A stretch of 29,524 bases of DNA from a virus. The stretch's first letter is position 1; every line of letters begins with the position of its first letter. The notes under the pieces are model-generated. The model did not search any database and was not told the origin of the DNA. It saw only the letters and a list, made by a program, of their open reading frames with translations. The stretch is from IMG/VR virus record IMGVR_UViG_3300005589_000082, positions 1 through 29,524 of that record; one strand, given 5' to 3'. Shown here in pieces: positions 1 to 7,456 of the stretch. The position numbers were made by a program, and so were the translations under genes.

Positions 1-147
1 AAAGGATTTAGTAGAGGAAACTGTCCTGAGTGTACTTGTGTTGATGGTGTACTGAAGGCAACAAAGAAAGACAAGCGTAACTGGAAAGACAGATACGATA
101 AGTACGAGGATCGGATGCGGCTAAGAAAAGTCGAGGAAATGCAATAA
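1..147 (+). CDS. 3' end of a small early protein (partial)
   Basis: The frame is open from the first base and stops with TAA at 145-147, giving the last 48 residues of a protein whose start lies outside the window. The visible part contains CPECTC near its beginning, a Cys-x-x-Cys-x-Cys cluster that could bind zinc, followed by a strongly charged stretch rich in Lys, Arg, Asp and Glu (for example KKDKRNWKDRYDKYEDR). I do not recognise the family. The stop codon is followed within two bases by the inverted repeat and promoter at 149-181, so this is the last gene of an upstream early unit. Coding status rests on the open frame, the composition and the position only. Confidence 0.5.
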   Translation, partial: KGFSRGNCPECTCVDGVLKATKKDKRNWKDRYDKYEDRMRLRKVEEMQ

Positions 148-148
148 A

Positions 149-181
149 GGGGTGGACACGCCACCCCGCCTGTGGTATACT
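149..181 (+). promoter_or_regulatory. Promoter with -35 inside an inverted repeat
   Basis: TGGACA (153-158), a 17-base spacer and TATACT (176-181) form a good sigma70-type promoter, and TG upstream of the -10 (GTGGTATACT, 172-181 region) makes it an extended -10. The -35 overlaps an inverted repeat, GGGGTGG (149-155) and CCACCCC (161-167) around ACACG. The repeat follows the stop codon of the preceding gene immediately and has no U-tract on this strand. It would drive the gene at 225 with a leader of about 37 bases. Confidence 0.75.
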
Positions 182-224
182 AGTGGTGTCGGTCACGGGG
201 ATTGACGCACAACCGGAGAATTAA

Positions 225-638
225 ATGGAAACCTATGATGAATATGAAGGCTGGTCGCTTCACGATCTCGCCGCTGAAATGAAGGCTACCCGCAAGGAGT
301 TGGATGTAGCTAAGGCTGAAGCCACCCGCCTCCAGAACCAATGGGATTATCTGCGCAAGCAAGCCATCCCCAATAAGATGGAATCTGAGGGCATTAACTC
401 AGTGTCCTTCAAGGGGATCGGCAGAGTTCAGCTTGGTTCTGATATGTACACACAAACCGTTGACCCTGAAGGTCTGGCTAAATGGCTGCATGAACGCGAT
501 TGCGATGCACTCATTAAGCCGTCAGTCAATGGTTCGTCGCTCAAGTCCCTCATCAAGGAACGGATTAAAAATGGTGAGGATATCCCTGATGAAGCAGTGA
601 AGATTACGCCCTTCACACGTGCCTCGATCGTAAGCTGA
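225..638 (+). CDS. Conserved-type phage early protein, coiled-coil N-terminus
   Basis: The product is 137 residues and soluble. Residues 10-50 are a likely coiled coil rich in Ala, Lys and Glu (MKATRKELDVAKAEATRLQ). The C-terminal third has a Ser/Leu/Lys stretch, SLKSLIKERIKNGEDIP, followed by KITPFTRASI. This resembles the ending of uncharacterised small phage proteins found near recombination and SSB-like genes; that resemblance is from memory and is not a functional assignment. The ATG is preceded by GGAG at 214-217, about seven bases away, and by a strong promoter, so the start is secure. It sits alone between that promoter and the 334-base gap, which suggests early expression. I do not assign a function. 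Confidence 0.8.
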   Translation: METYDEYEGWSLHDLAAEMKATRKELDVAKAEATRLQNQWDYLRKQAIPNKMESEGINSVSFKGIGRVQLGSDMYTQTVDPEGLAKWLHERDCDALIKPSVNGSSLKSLIKERIKNGEDIPDEAVKITPFTRASIVS

Positions 639-972
639 TTCGGTGCACCCGTGGTGTTAACCCTACCATGTCCGGCAAAAGGGAGTGCGCCCAAGCCACG
701 TCCGCAACGGATAGGCGGAAGCCCCAACAGGATTGACCCCCCTGTGCACAGCAACGGGTCACTAAATTCGACTCAGCGAAACTGCGACCCCCACTCGCAA
801 CCTCCCACCACCCCAAACGCTGAGAGTTACGGCAGGTCAGACCCACCTGCGAATACAACGGGTCGCCTAATTCCAAGGCGGTGTTATAGCACTCGGTTCA
901 ACCCCGCCTGAGTAACGGACTCGCCCACCGTGGAATAAAACGGGCTTTTAATAACGAGTAAAGGAAAGTAAA
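639..972 (+). other. Structured 334-base gene-free region
   Basis: No convincing gene lies here. ACGG-type words recur: GCAACGG (704), GCAACGGGTC (751), CAACGGGTC (856), GTAACGGAC (911) and AAACGGGC (938). At least three hairpins can be drawn: GCAGGT/ACCTGC around seven bases (about 832-850), CGCCT/AGGCG around seven bases (about 864-880), and GAGT/ACTC around AACGG (about 910-922). The segment ends in a clean ribosome-binding site, AAAGGAAAG, for the gene at 973. It could be an untranslated leader with RNA structure, an origin-linked element or a decayed gene. I see no clear promoter or terminator in it. Confidence 0.5.
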
Positions 973-1734
973 ATGTCAAGTAAAAAAGTAGCAAAAGTTG
1001 AAGAAACGCAGTTGGATTTGTACAGCGAAGACCGCCCCGCATTTTTGGGTGATTCGGAGCGCGGCTCTGATAACGTGACCGTCGATGATTTGACGATTCC
1101 ACGTATCGAAATTATTCAGGACTTGAGTCCTCAGCGCAAGAAGAATGAAGCTGAGTACATTGACGGTGCTGAAGAGGGTATGGTGTACAACACCGTGAGC
1201 AATGCCCTGTACGCCGATGCCCAAACTTCGGGCATCATGGTGATTCCGGTCTATTTCCGCATTGAATATCTGGTGTGGCGTGACCGGAACAAGGGTGGCG
1301 GCTTTGAAGGCAGTTTTGACACTGAAGCCGAAGCCGTTGCCTATCTGGAATCGGCGGATTGTGAAGATCCGAATGACTGCGAAATCCAGAAGACCGACCA
1401 GCAGTTTTCCATGGTTCTTTCTCCTGAAGGCAAATGGGAAGCGGCTGTCATTTCAATGTCGAAGTCCAAACTCAAGGCGTCTCGTCAGTGGAATTCACTG
1501 ATTAACATGGCTGGTGGCGATCGCTTCAGCCGTGTATACCGCCTCAGCACCGTTACCGTTGACGGTCAGAAGGGTGCGTACTTCAATTGGAAGGCAAGCC
1601 CTGTTGGGTATGTAACCGAAGACGCGTACCGCAAAGCAGAAGAACTGTATGAAGCAGTTGTGCGCGGTCAACGCGGTGTGTCCTATTCGGAAGGTGGTAG
1701 CAAACAGGAAGAAGTTGCTGACACAATCGGTTAA
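973..1734 (+). CDS. Probable phage ssDNA-binding or replication accessory protein
   Basis: The product is 253 residues and soluble. After a Lys/Glu-rich start it has VDDLTIPRIEIIQDLSPQRK (residues about 37-56), then a compact beta-rich core (IMVIPVYFRIEYLVWRDRNK, about 87-106), and an acidic, Ser/Glu-rich C-terminus. This pattern matches a widespread family of phage proteins often labelled ssDNA-binding or recombination-associated, but I have no catalytic motif to prove a role. The context fits: it heads the replication block, has a strong ribosome-binding site (AAAGGAAAG) and is followed directly by a strong terminator, so it can be made in larger amounts than the polymerase genes downstream. 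That expression pattern suits a stoichiometric DNA-binding protein. The alternative is a recombination cofactor. Confidence 0.7.
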   Translation: MSSKKVAKVEETQLDLYSEDRPAFLGDSERGSDNVTVDDLTIPRIEIIQDLSPQRKKNEAEYIDGAEEGMVYNTVSNALYADAQTSGIMVIPVYFRIEYLVWRDRNKGGGFEGSFDTEAEAVAYLESADCEDPNDCEIQKTDQQFSMVLSPEGKWEAAVISMSKSKLKASRQWNSLINMAGGDRFSRVYRLSTVTVDGQKGAYFNWKASPVGYVTEDAYRKAEELYEAVVRGQRGVSYSEGGSKQEEVADTIG

Positions 1735-1745
1735 GGGGAGAGGCT

Positions 1746-1776
1746 GGGAGTCCCGATGTCGGGACTCCCTCTTTTT
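1746..1776 (+). terminator. Strong rho-independent terminator / attenuator
   Basis: A perfect stem with arms GGGAGTCCCG and CGGGACTCCC around ATGT (1746-1769) is followed by TCTTTTT (1770-1776). The ribosome-binding site of the next gene (AAGGAG, 1777-1782) begins immediately after the T-tract. Read-through would therefore set the level of the polymerase operon relative to the 253-aa gene. The core stem is identical to the one at 22989-23010. Confidence 0.9.
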
Positions 1777-1789
1777 AAGGAGTTAAGGG

Positions 1790-2041
1790 ATGGCAGAGTT
1801 CCAAGAAATTTTCAATGGTGCGTTGTTCAAGAACCAATATAAAGACAACGACGCTAAGCCTGATTACACAGGCAGGGCTACGGATTCGGACACAGGCGAA
1901 GAGTTACAAGCCGCCGCATGGATTCGTGAAGCACGCGGCACAGGCAAGAAGTACCTCTACTTCAACATTACCCGCAAGCTGGAAGACGGTTCGACCCAGC
2001 CTGTAGCACAAGGCGATATTGATGATGACATCCCGTTCTGA
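1790..2041 (+). CDS. Small protein with SSB-type C-terminal tail
   Basis: The product is 83 residues with a compact core containing GALFKNQYKDNDAKPDYTG (residues about 10-28) and GTGKKYLYFNITRKL (about 50-64). It ends in an acidic tail, GDIDDDIPF. The last six residues, DDDIPF, are the same as the terminal peptide of Escherichia coli SSB, which is the docking site for exonuclease I, PriA, RecQ, Pol III chi and other repair and replication proteins. The core looks like small phage proteins of the DUF736 type and may be a reduced OB-like fold; this is inference. It has a strong site (AAGGAG, seven bases before ATG) and overlaps the polymerase start by one base, so the two are translationally coupled. 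A minimal SSB or an SSB-partner decoy are both possible. Confidence 0.85.
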   Translation: MAEFQEIFNGALFKNQYKDNDAKPDYTGRATDSDTGEELQAAAWIREARGTGKKYLYFNITRKLEDGSTQPVAQGDIDDDIPF

Positions 2042-3897
2042 TGTTAGGCCAATATGACAGAATCGGACTTGACACAGAGACAACAGGGCTTCAATATCCA
2101 AGAGATAAAGCCTTTTGTGTCGGAATTGCGACCCCTGATGGGCGGAATATCTCATTTGATTTCCGGTCAGAAGGAACTGCTAGATTTCAGGATCTTATCA
2201 AGCACTATAGCGGAAGGATCATATGCCACAACGCGAGTTTCGATTATCGAATGTTGTTGTCTGCAGGGGTTCAAATTCCTATTCAAAATCTCGACTGCAC
2301 TGCGGTCAGAGCAACCCTCATCAATGAACACGAGTCAACGATCTTTCCATGGACTCGTAAAGTCGGGAACTATCAGCTCGATACATTATGTCAAAGATAT
2401 ATTGGTCATAAGAAAGTCGACGAAATCTATACCCAACTCGCTGAAATCTTCGGCGGACTCCCGACCCGTAACGTCCAAATCACCAACCTTCAACGCGCCC
2501 CTTGGGAAGTTGTCTTGCCCTACCTCGATGGAGACGCCACTTTGGCTCTTAAACTCTGGGAATGGCAAGAAGACGAAATCGAACGGCAAGACATCAGGAA
2601 GATTGTCGATTTTGAACGGCGGCTCATGCCAATCATCATCAAGACGGAAGTCGCCGGAATTAGAGTTAATCTTGACAGAGCGGAGCAAGCCAAAGAACCT
2701 CTGACCCATTTACTGGGGCAAAAACAGGCGGAATTAAATAAAATAGCGGGGAGAGATTTCAATGTCAATTCACCTAAGCAAGTCAGGGAGCTATTCAACC
2801 CAACGCATCGGGACGAAACTTGGTGGGTGGGGGACTACCCAATTGGGACTACGGCGAAAGGGGCTCCTTCCTTCGGCGGGGATTACCTTAAAGAAATGCC
2901 AGACCCCCGTGCTGAACTTATTGGCGATATCCGCTCCCTACTCAAAACACGCGACACCTTCCTGCAGCGCCACATTATTGAGCATTCCCATGGAGACCGT
3001 GTATATCCAAACATCAACCAAACGAAAGGCGAGGATGGTGGCACGGGAACAGGACGTTTATCTTACACAGATCCTGCCCTTCAGCAAATCCCCTCCCGAA
3101 ACAAGGCAGTGGCGGCGATCGTTAAGCCCTGTTTTCTACCCGACGAAGGGCATGTATGGGCGGACAGTGACCTCGCTTCTTTTGAGGTTAGGATTTTCGC
3201 GCACTTGGTCGCGGCGTTTGATGGTAGGATTGCGGAGCGCTACGCCAACCAACCTGACCTTGACTTCCACCAGATGGTCGCGGACATGACCGGACTTGTG
3301 CGCAATGCGACGTACAATGGTCAACCTAATGCCAAGCAGCTCAACCTGAGTATGATCTTCTGTCAAGGTAACGGAGCAACCGCTGCCAAAATGGGCATGC
3401 CTTGGGAATGGGATCAGTTTAAGTCCGGCGAAATCGACGAAAATGGTGATCCCGTTATGATTCGCTACCAGAAGGCTGGGCGCGAAGCAATGGATGTAAT
3501 TAACCGCTATCACCGTGAATTGCCTGGGGTTAAGAAATTAGCTGAAAAGTGCAAGGAAATTGTAGGTGAACACAGCTATATCAAGACCGAATATGGTCGT
3601 AAGCTGCGATTCCCGAAGCAGTACAAAGACTATAAATCGTCTGGGTTGGTGATCCAATCAACCAGCGCGGACATAAATAAAGAGAACTGGATGTTGGTCG
3701 ACGATGCATTGGATCAAGGTCGTCTACTACTTAACACACATGACAGTTACGGGCTTTCGCTGCCTGAGGACACTTGGGAGCGTGAGTATAAAAATGTGAA
3801 GGAAGCAATAGAGAGAGATAATTTCAGAGTTCCCATCTTGCTCGACTTTAACGGGGTCGGTGCAAATTGGTGGGAAGCTTTATCAGGAGATACGTAA
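2041..3897 (+). CDS. dpoZ: Family A DNA polymerase with 3'-5' exonuclease, DpoZ-like
   Basis: The product is 618 residues. The exonuclease domain comes first: DTE (D11, E13), HNASFD (N64, D68) and YLDGD (Y161, D165), all DEDD-type metal ligands present, so proofreading should work. The polymerase domain has TGRLSYTDPALQQIP (337-351), motif A DLASFEVR (D377, E382, R384), motif B KQLNLSMIF (K432, N435) and motif C THDSYG (H567, D568). Three positions differ from E. coli Pol I: the F762 site is Leu436, the Y766 site is Phe440, and the motif C HDE Glu is Ser569. The domain order and length fit the DpoZ polymerases reported to accompany PurZ in Z-genome phages. That this enzyme prefers dZTP over dATP is inferred from the neighbours. 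It overlaps the gene before and the gene after by one base each. Confidence 0.93.
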   Translation: MLGQYDRIGLDTETTGLQYPRDKAFCVGIATPDGRNISFDFRSEGTARFQDLIKHYSGRIICHNASFDYRMLLSAGVQIPIQNLDCTAVRATLINEHESTIFPWTRKVGNYQLDTLCQRYIGHKKVDEIYTQLAEIFGGLPTRNVQITNLQRAPWEVVLPYLDGDATLALKLWEWQEDEIERQDIRKIVDFERRLMPIIIKTEVAGIRVNLDRAEQAKEPLTHLLGQKQAELNKIAGRDFNVNSPKQVRELFNPTHRDETWWVGDYPIGTTAKGAPSFGGDYLKEMPDPRAELIGDIRSLLKTRDTFLQRHIIEHSHGDRVYPNINQTKGEDGGTGTGRLSYTDPALQQIPSRNKAVAAIVKPCFLPDEGHVWADSDLASFEVRIFAHLVAAFDGRIAERYANQPDLDFHQMVADMTGLVRNATYNGQPNAKQLNLSMIFCQGNGATAAKMGMPWEWDQFKSGEIDENGDPVMIRYQKAGREAMDVINRYHRELPGVKKLAEKCKEIVGEHSYIKTEYGRKLRFPKQYKDYKSSGLVIQSTSADINKENWMLVDDALDQGRLLLNTHDSYGLSLPEDTWEREYKNVKEAIERDNFRVPILLDFNGVGANWWEALSGDT

Positions 3898-6134
3898 TGC
3901 AAATGGACATGAAAGCCCTGAACCAAATAGGGCAGGTGGCTGATTACAATGATCGGCTATTCAGTGCGGCGATCTACTATGCTAAATGTGGCATACCAAT
4001 CGTCCCAATCAGAAAGAATGGCAAAGCCTTACCGCCCACCAGTAGGGGCATAACATATGCCAATGCTACCACTGATATTGAAGTAGTTAAGTCTTGGTGG
4101 GGAACCAATGGAAAGTTCCGTGGCTACAACATAGGCATAGCCTGTGGCGGTAAGGATGGCGTGTTTGCCCTCGATATCGACACCAAAGACGACGGGATCG
4201 AAAACTTCCGTCAATTGGTCGACCAGTTCGGGGAGCTGGTAGCCCCCATCCAGAAAACGCCATCAGGGGGTATGCACTTTCTTTTCCGGTGGGTCGAGGA
4301 GGCTGTCTCATCCACATCGAAGATAGCAGCAGGGATAGACACTCGCGGGAGCAGAGAACCACGTCCGAGTAGCCACATCGTCGCTTTCCCGTCACAGGTA
4401 GAGGGCGGTTCGTATGTCTGGGTAGGGGCTGGCGAAATCGACGAGCCCCCCGATTGGATCCTTAAACCTATTAAACCTTGGAATCGCGGAAGTGAGAATG
4501 TTGGGGATGAAGATGTTGAGAACCAATACACACTCGAACAGCTTGATGAAGTAATTGCACACATCCCGCCTGATAAACTGGACTACACCCAGTGGCTTCA
4601 TATTGGGATGGCTATTAAGACACAACACCCCGCCGCCGATGGTTTGGCTCTGTGGGATAAATGGTCTAAAGATGGTAAGCGCTACGTGGAAGGCGAGTGC
4701 AATGAGCGGTGGAAGGGATTTGACCCAATGGGGACAATCCGGATGGGGACGCTATTCCATTACGCTAAAGATTTTGGATATAACCCAAGTGAACATGCCG
4801 ATCTTGGTGAATTTGCTGACGTTATAAAGAAGTACAATGGTATGTGCGCAATGACAGTAGTAGGCAATAAGCCTCGCGTTGCGATGCGTGATTTATCCAC
4901 TAAAGGGATCAATTTGTTCAGTAAGGAAGACTTCTTCACTTGGATGGGCAATGACGTCGTATTCGTAGCCGATGCCAAAGGTGATGCTAAACCCTGTCTC
5001 GCTGCTAAAGTCTGGATGGGCAGTGAGCATCGGAATGTGGCACGGCGCGGAATTGGATTCTTCCCCGACAGACCCTTCATCTACAAAGACTACGTTAATC
5101 TGTGGCGCGGATGGGAAATCGAGGAGGAACAGGGTGATTGGTCATTATATGACGCTCACGTTAAAGACATAATATGCGATGGCGACGAGGAACTTTATAC
5201 CTTTGTTCTTGATTGGCTAGCCCATATGGTTCAGAAACCAGAGGAATTGCCTGGCAGTTGCATCGTGATGTCCGGCATTGAAGGCTGCGGTAAGGGCACA
5301 TTCGTAGATTTTATGGGTCGGGCGTTAGGTCAGCACTATTCACACATCGTGAACTCATCACATCTTTTGAGCAACTTCAACTCGCACCTTATGGATAAGA
5401 TGTTCATATTCGCGGATGAAGTAACTTATGGGGGCGATCGTAAGGTCGCAGGTCTACTTAAAGGTATCGTAACAGAAAAGGAACTTACGTGTGAAAAGAA
5501 AGGATACGAAGCATTCAGCTACGAAAACAGAGCCCGACTTGTGGTTGCGAGTAACGAAGATTGGTTTATTCCAGCAGGAGCGGAATCCCGTCGATGGCTT
5601 GTTCTTCGGGTTTCAGGAAAGAGAGCGAACGACAGAGAGTATTTTAATAGACTTTACCATCAAATGGAAGAAGGTGGTATTGCTGCGATGCTCTATGATT
5701 TGCGAAGAAGAACAATTACATCAAATCTCCGACTAGCACCGGAGACTGAAGCTCTTATGATCCAACGGGAGCTGTATATTGGAGCTGGGGATATCATCAC
5801 CCAATGGTGGGCTCAAACCATAGACAAGGGTAGAGTTGAATGTGCCTATTCAGGTGAGCCCGTGACCGAAGAGATAGCACAGCAGACCGACACGTGGTAT
5901 ACTATATGTGACCGCCCCGCCCTATATGAGGAATTCACTCAATGGGCGTTAGGTCGTGGGTATAAGGGAGGACAAATCAAATCAGCAGCATTTTTCTACC
6001 GCAAGATGCGGAATTTTGGGTTGAAAGACAAACGAACCTCCATTGGTTCAAAACGGGGCTATGTATTCCACATACCGGAGTACGAAGACGCATTGAGAAT
6101 ACTTAAATCTATAACAGGAGAGAACATTGAGTAA
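3897..6134 (+). CDS. Primase-polymerase / superfamily 3 helicase
   Basis: The product is 745 residues from ATG 3897. This start is chosen over an in-frame ATG at 3867 because AGGAGA lies at the right distance and the ATG overlaps the polymerase TAA. Residues about 20-190 form an archaeo-eukaryotic primase domain, with catalytic LDID (D93, D95) and SGGMHF (H127). Residues about 210-290 resemble a PriCT-type linker, with WLHIGMAIK. Then comes an SF3/D5-like ATPase: Walker A GIEGCGKGT (460-468, K466), Walker B MFIFADEV (D507, E508), sensor ASNED (N553) and arginines SRRW (565-566). It should prime and unwind at the fork. In phage S-2L a PrimPol is a replicative enzyme for Z-DNA; here it stands beside a full DNA polymerase, so it may act mainly as primase-helicase. 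Its last eight bases overlap purZ. Confidence 0.92.
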   Translation: MQMDMKALNQIGQVADYNDRLFSAAIYYAKCGIPIVPIRKNGKALPPTSRGITYANATTDIEVVKSWWGTNGKFRGYNIGIACGGKDGVFALDIDTKDDGIENFRQLVDQFGELVAPIQKTPSGGMHFLFRWVEEAVSSTSKIAAGIDTRGSREPRPSSHIVAFPSQVEGGSYVWVGAGEIDEPPDWILKPIKPWNRGSENVGDEDVENQYTLEQLDEVIAHIPPDKLDYTQWLHIGMAIKTQHPAADGLALWDKWSKDGKRYVEGECNERWKGFDPMGTIRMGTLFHYAKDFGYNPSEHADLGEFADVIKKYNGMCAMTVVGNKPRVAMRDLSTKGINLFSKEDFFTWMGNDVVFVADAKGDAKPCLAAKVWMGSEHRNVARRGIGFFPDRPFIYKDYVNLWRGWEIEEEQGDWSLYDAHVKDIICDGDEELYTFVLDWLAHMVQKPEELPGSCIVMSGIEGCGKGTFVDFMGRALGQHYSHIVNSSHLLSNFNSHLMDKMFIFADEVTYGGDRKVAGLLKGIVTEKELTCEKKGYEAFSYENRARLVVASNEDWFIPAGAESRRWLVLRVSGKRANDREYFNRLYHQMEEGGIAAMLYDLRRRTITSNLRLAPETEALMIQRELYIGAGDIITQWWAQTIDKGRVECAYSGEPVTEEIAQQTDTWYTICDRPALYEEFTQWALGRGYKGGQIKSAAFFYRKMRNFGLKDKRTSIGSKRGYVFHIPEYEDALRILKSITGENIE
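5895..5904 (+). promoter_or_regulatory. Possible internal promoter upstream of purZ
   Basis: GTGGTATACT here is identical to the extended -10 of the promoters at 172-181 and (minus strand) 29180-29189. It lies inside the PrimPol-helicase gene, about 220 bases before purZ. The -35 is poor: TAGCAC at 5875-5880, with an 18-base spacer, matches only weakly. Extended -10 promoters can work without a good -35. If active it would lift purZ, mazZ and datZ above the polymerase genes. It could also be a chance codon pattern. Confidence 0.4.
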
Positions 6135-7161
6135 AGCAGACGTAATCATCGACCTTCAGTACGGGTCGACGGGTAAGGGGCTATTGGCTGGTTATTTGGC
6201 TCACGAACGCCAATATGACATCGCAGTAAGTGCCAATATGCCGAATGCGGGTCACACCTACATAACAAAGGAAGGCATCAAATTCATCAACAAGGTGCTA
6301 CCATCGGCGGCTACAAGCCCCAAAGTGAAAAAGGTGTTCATTGGACCAAATGCCGTGTTCAGCAAAGAACAACTGTTCAAGGAAATCCGCGATCTTGAGG
6401 ACGCCGGTATCAAAATTCGTAACCGGCTTGTGATCCACCCTAATGCGGTAGTTTTAAGCGAAGAACACATCAAATCTGAAGCCTCACTTAGCGGGATTGC
6501 CAGCACCATGCAGGGGTCAGCCGCTGCTACTGTTGATAAGATGATGCGCACAGCCGGTTCTATGCCGGTGGCTGCCAGCAATAAGGATTTGCACCCTTAT
6601 TTGATTTATCAGGAAGATTGGCTTGAGGAAATGTACAGAGCCAATAAAATCCTCGTTGAAGGCAGTCAGGGTTACAGCTTAGGCATCAATACCCAGTTTT
6701 ACCCATACACCACTTCACGTAGTTGTACCCCCGCCGCGTTCATGGATTACTGTGGTGTCCCTATCCGGTTTCTCGCCAATGTGTATGGCGTAGCCCGTAC
6801 ATTCCCGATCCGTGTCGGCAATACCGAGAACGGAACAAGTGGACCAGTTTATGGTGACCAACATGAACTCGAATGGGATGAACTTGAGCAGGAAGCTGAA
6901 ACCACCACAGTCACCGGTCGTATTCGTCGCGTGTTCACGTTCTCAAATGAACAAATCCTCGATGCTATGCGTGAATGCCAGCCCAACGCTATATTCCTTA
7001 ACTTCGCCAACTACATGACCCGCGAGGAACTGAAGGAATTGATCGGTACTCTTATCGCTCTCGGTCAGCAGCTCGATTTGTCAAGTCAGATTGTGCGCTG
7101 GACAGGGCATGGACCAACTCATAATGACGTGAAGAAGGTGAAAAATGGCAAATTATCATAG
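6127..7161 (+). CDS. purZ: N6-succino-2-amino-2'-deoxyadenylate synthase (PurZ)
   Basis: The product is 344 residues, a shortened relative of adenylosuccinate synthetase (E. coli PurA has 432). PurZ joins dGMP to L-aspartate with nucleotide hydrolysis, giving the succino intermediate that host PurB converts to dZMP. The decisive mark is QYGSTGKG (11-18): the PurA catalytic Asp13 (QWGDEGKG) is Ser14 here, as in characterised PurZ enzymes. Other PurA-family features remain: NAGHT with H43, EGSQG (178-182), YPYTTSR (192-198), the Asp-loop-like VTGRIRR (262-268) and GPTHNDV (329-335) near the end. The start is TTG 6127, preceded by AGGAG and overlapping the PrimPol end by eight bases. Its 3' end overlaps mazZ by 17 bases. 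PurA itself is unlikely given the Ser and the company of MazZ- and DatZ-like genes. Confidence 0.95.
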   Translation: MSKADVIIDLQYGSTGKGLLAGYLAHERQYDIAVSANMPNAGHTYITKEGIKFINKVLPSAATSPKVKKVFIGPNAVFSKEQLFKEIRDLEDAGIKIRNRLVIHPNAVVLSEEHIKSEASLSGIASTMQGSAAATVDKMMRTAGSMPVAASNKDLHPYLIYQEDWLEEMYRANKILVEGSQGYSLGINTQFYPYTTSRSCTPAAFMDYCGVPIRFLANVYGVARTFPIRVGNTENGTSGPVYGDQHELEWDELEQEAETTTVTGRIRRVFTFSNEQILDAMRECQPNAIFLNFANYMTREELKELIGTLIALGQQLDLSSQIVRWTGHGPTHNDVKKVKNGKLS

Positions 7162-7456
7162 CTTTAAGGTAGCGACAAAGGACATCGTTGATTGGGCTGA
7201 CAAGGTAATCGGCGCTGACCGGAAACTTGAGCAAACCTTGTGGAAGCTAGTAATGGAAGAAATTCCGGAACTCGCTCAAGAGTACAATAAAACCGGCGAA
7301 CTTGATAAGGGTGAAGTCGGCGACGTCCTCATATTGGTTCTTGATCTCTGCCATTTGGCTGGTATCGACGCGTCTGAAGCCATAGCCGAAAAGATGGAAG
7401 TCAACAAGCAACGGACTTGGAAAGCTGGACATTCAGGGATCATGAGCCATGAATAG
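7145..7456 (+). CDS. mazZ: MazG-like (d)NTP pyrophosphohydrolase, MazZ-like
   Basis: The product is 103 residues, the size of a single MazG-type domain. The four-helix metal site is visible: EEIPE (E38, E39, E42) and EVGD (E57, D60), followed by the helix ASEAIAEKMEVNKQRTW (residues 76-92). In Z-genome phages MazZ converts dGTP (and dATP) to the monophosphate and pyrophosphate, supplying dGMP for PurZ. The assignment to that role follows from the motif plus position between purZ and datZ; the sequence alone shows only the MazG fold. The ATG lies inside the end of purZ with AGAAGGTG upstream, so translation is coupled to PurZ. Its stop is about 26 bases before datZ. Confidence 0.88.
   Translation: MANYHSFKVATKDIVDWADKVIGADRKLEQTLWKLVMEEIPELAQEYNKTGELDKGEVGDVLILVLDLCHLAGIDASEAIAEKMEVNKQRTWKAGHSGIMSHE

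Noticed and set aside
880-910. tRNA-like T-arm (GGTTCAACCCC)
   Set aside because: The flanking bases do not pair as a T-stem, and no acceptor or anticodon arms fit.
651-911. 86-codon open frame starting with GTG in the 639-972 gap
   Set aside because: No ribosome-binding site, Pro/Ser/Asn-rich composition unlike its neighbours, and the region is better explained by repeated words and hairpins.
704-945. CRISPR-like array from recurring AACGG words
   Set aside because: Words are short, spacing is irregular (47, 105, 55, 26 bases) and no long repeats exist.
2054-2704. 216-codon frame overlapping the polymerase
   Set aside because: Shadow frame of a clearly coding polymerase with intact exonuclease motifs.
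3867-3896. Upstream ATG for the PrimPol-helicase
   Set aside because: It lies inside the polymerase gene without a site; the ATG at 3897 has AGGAGA and overlaps the stop.
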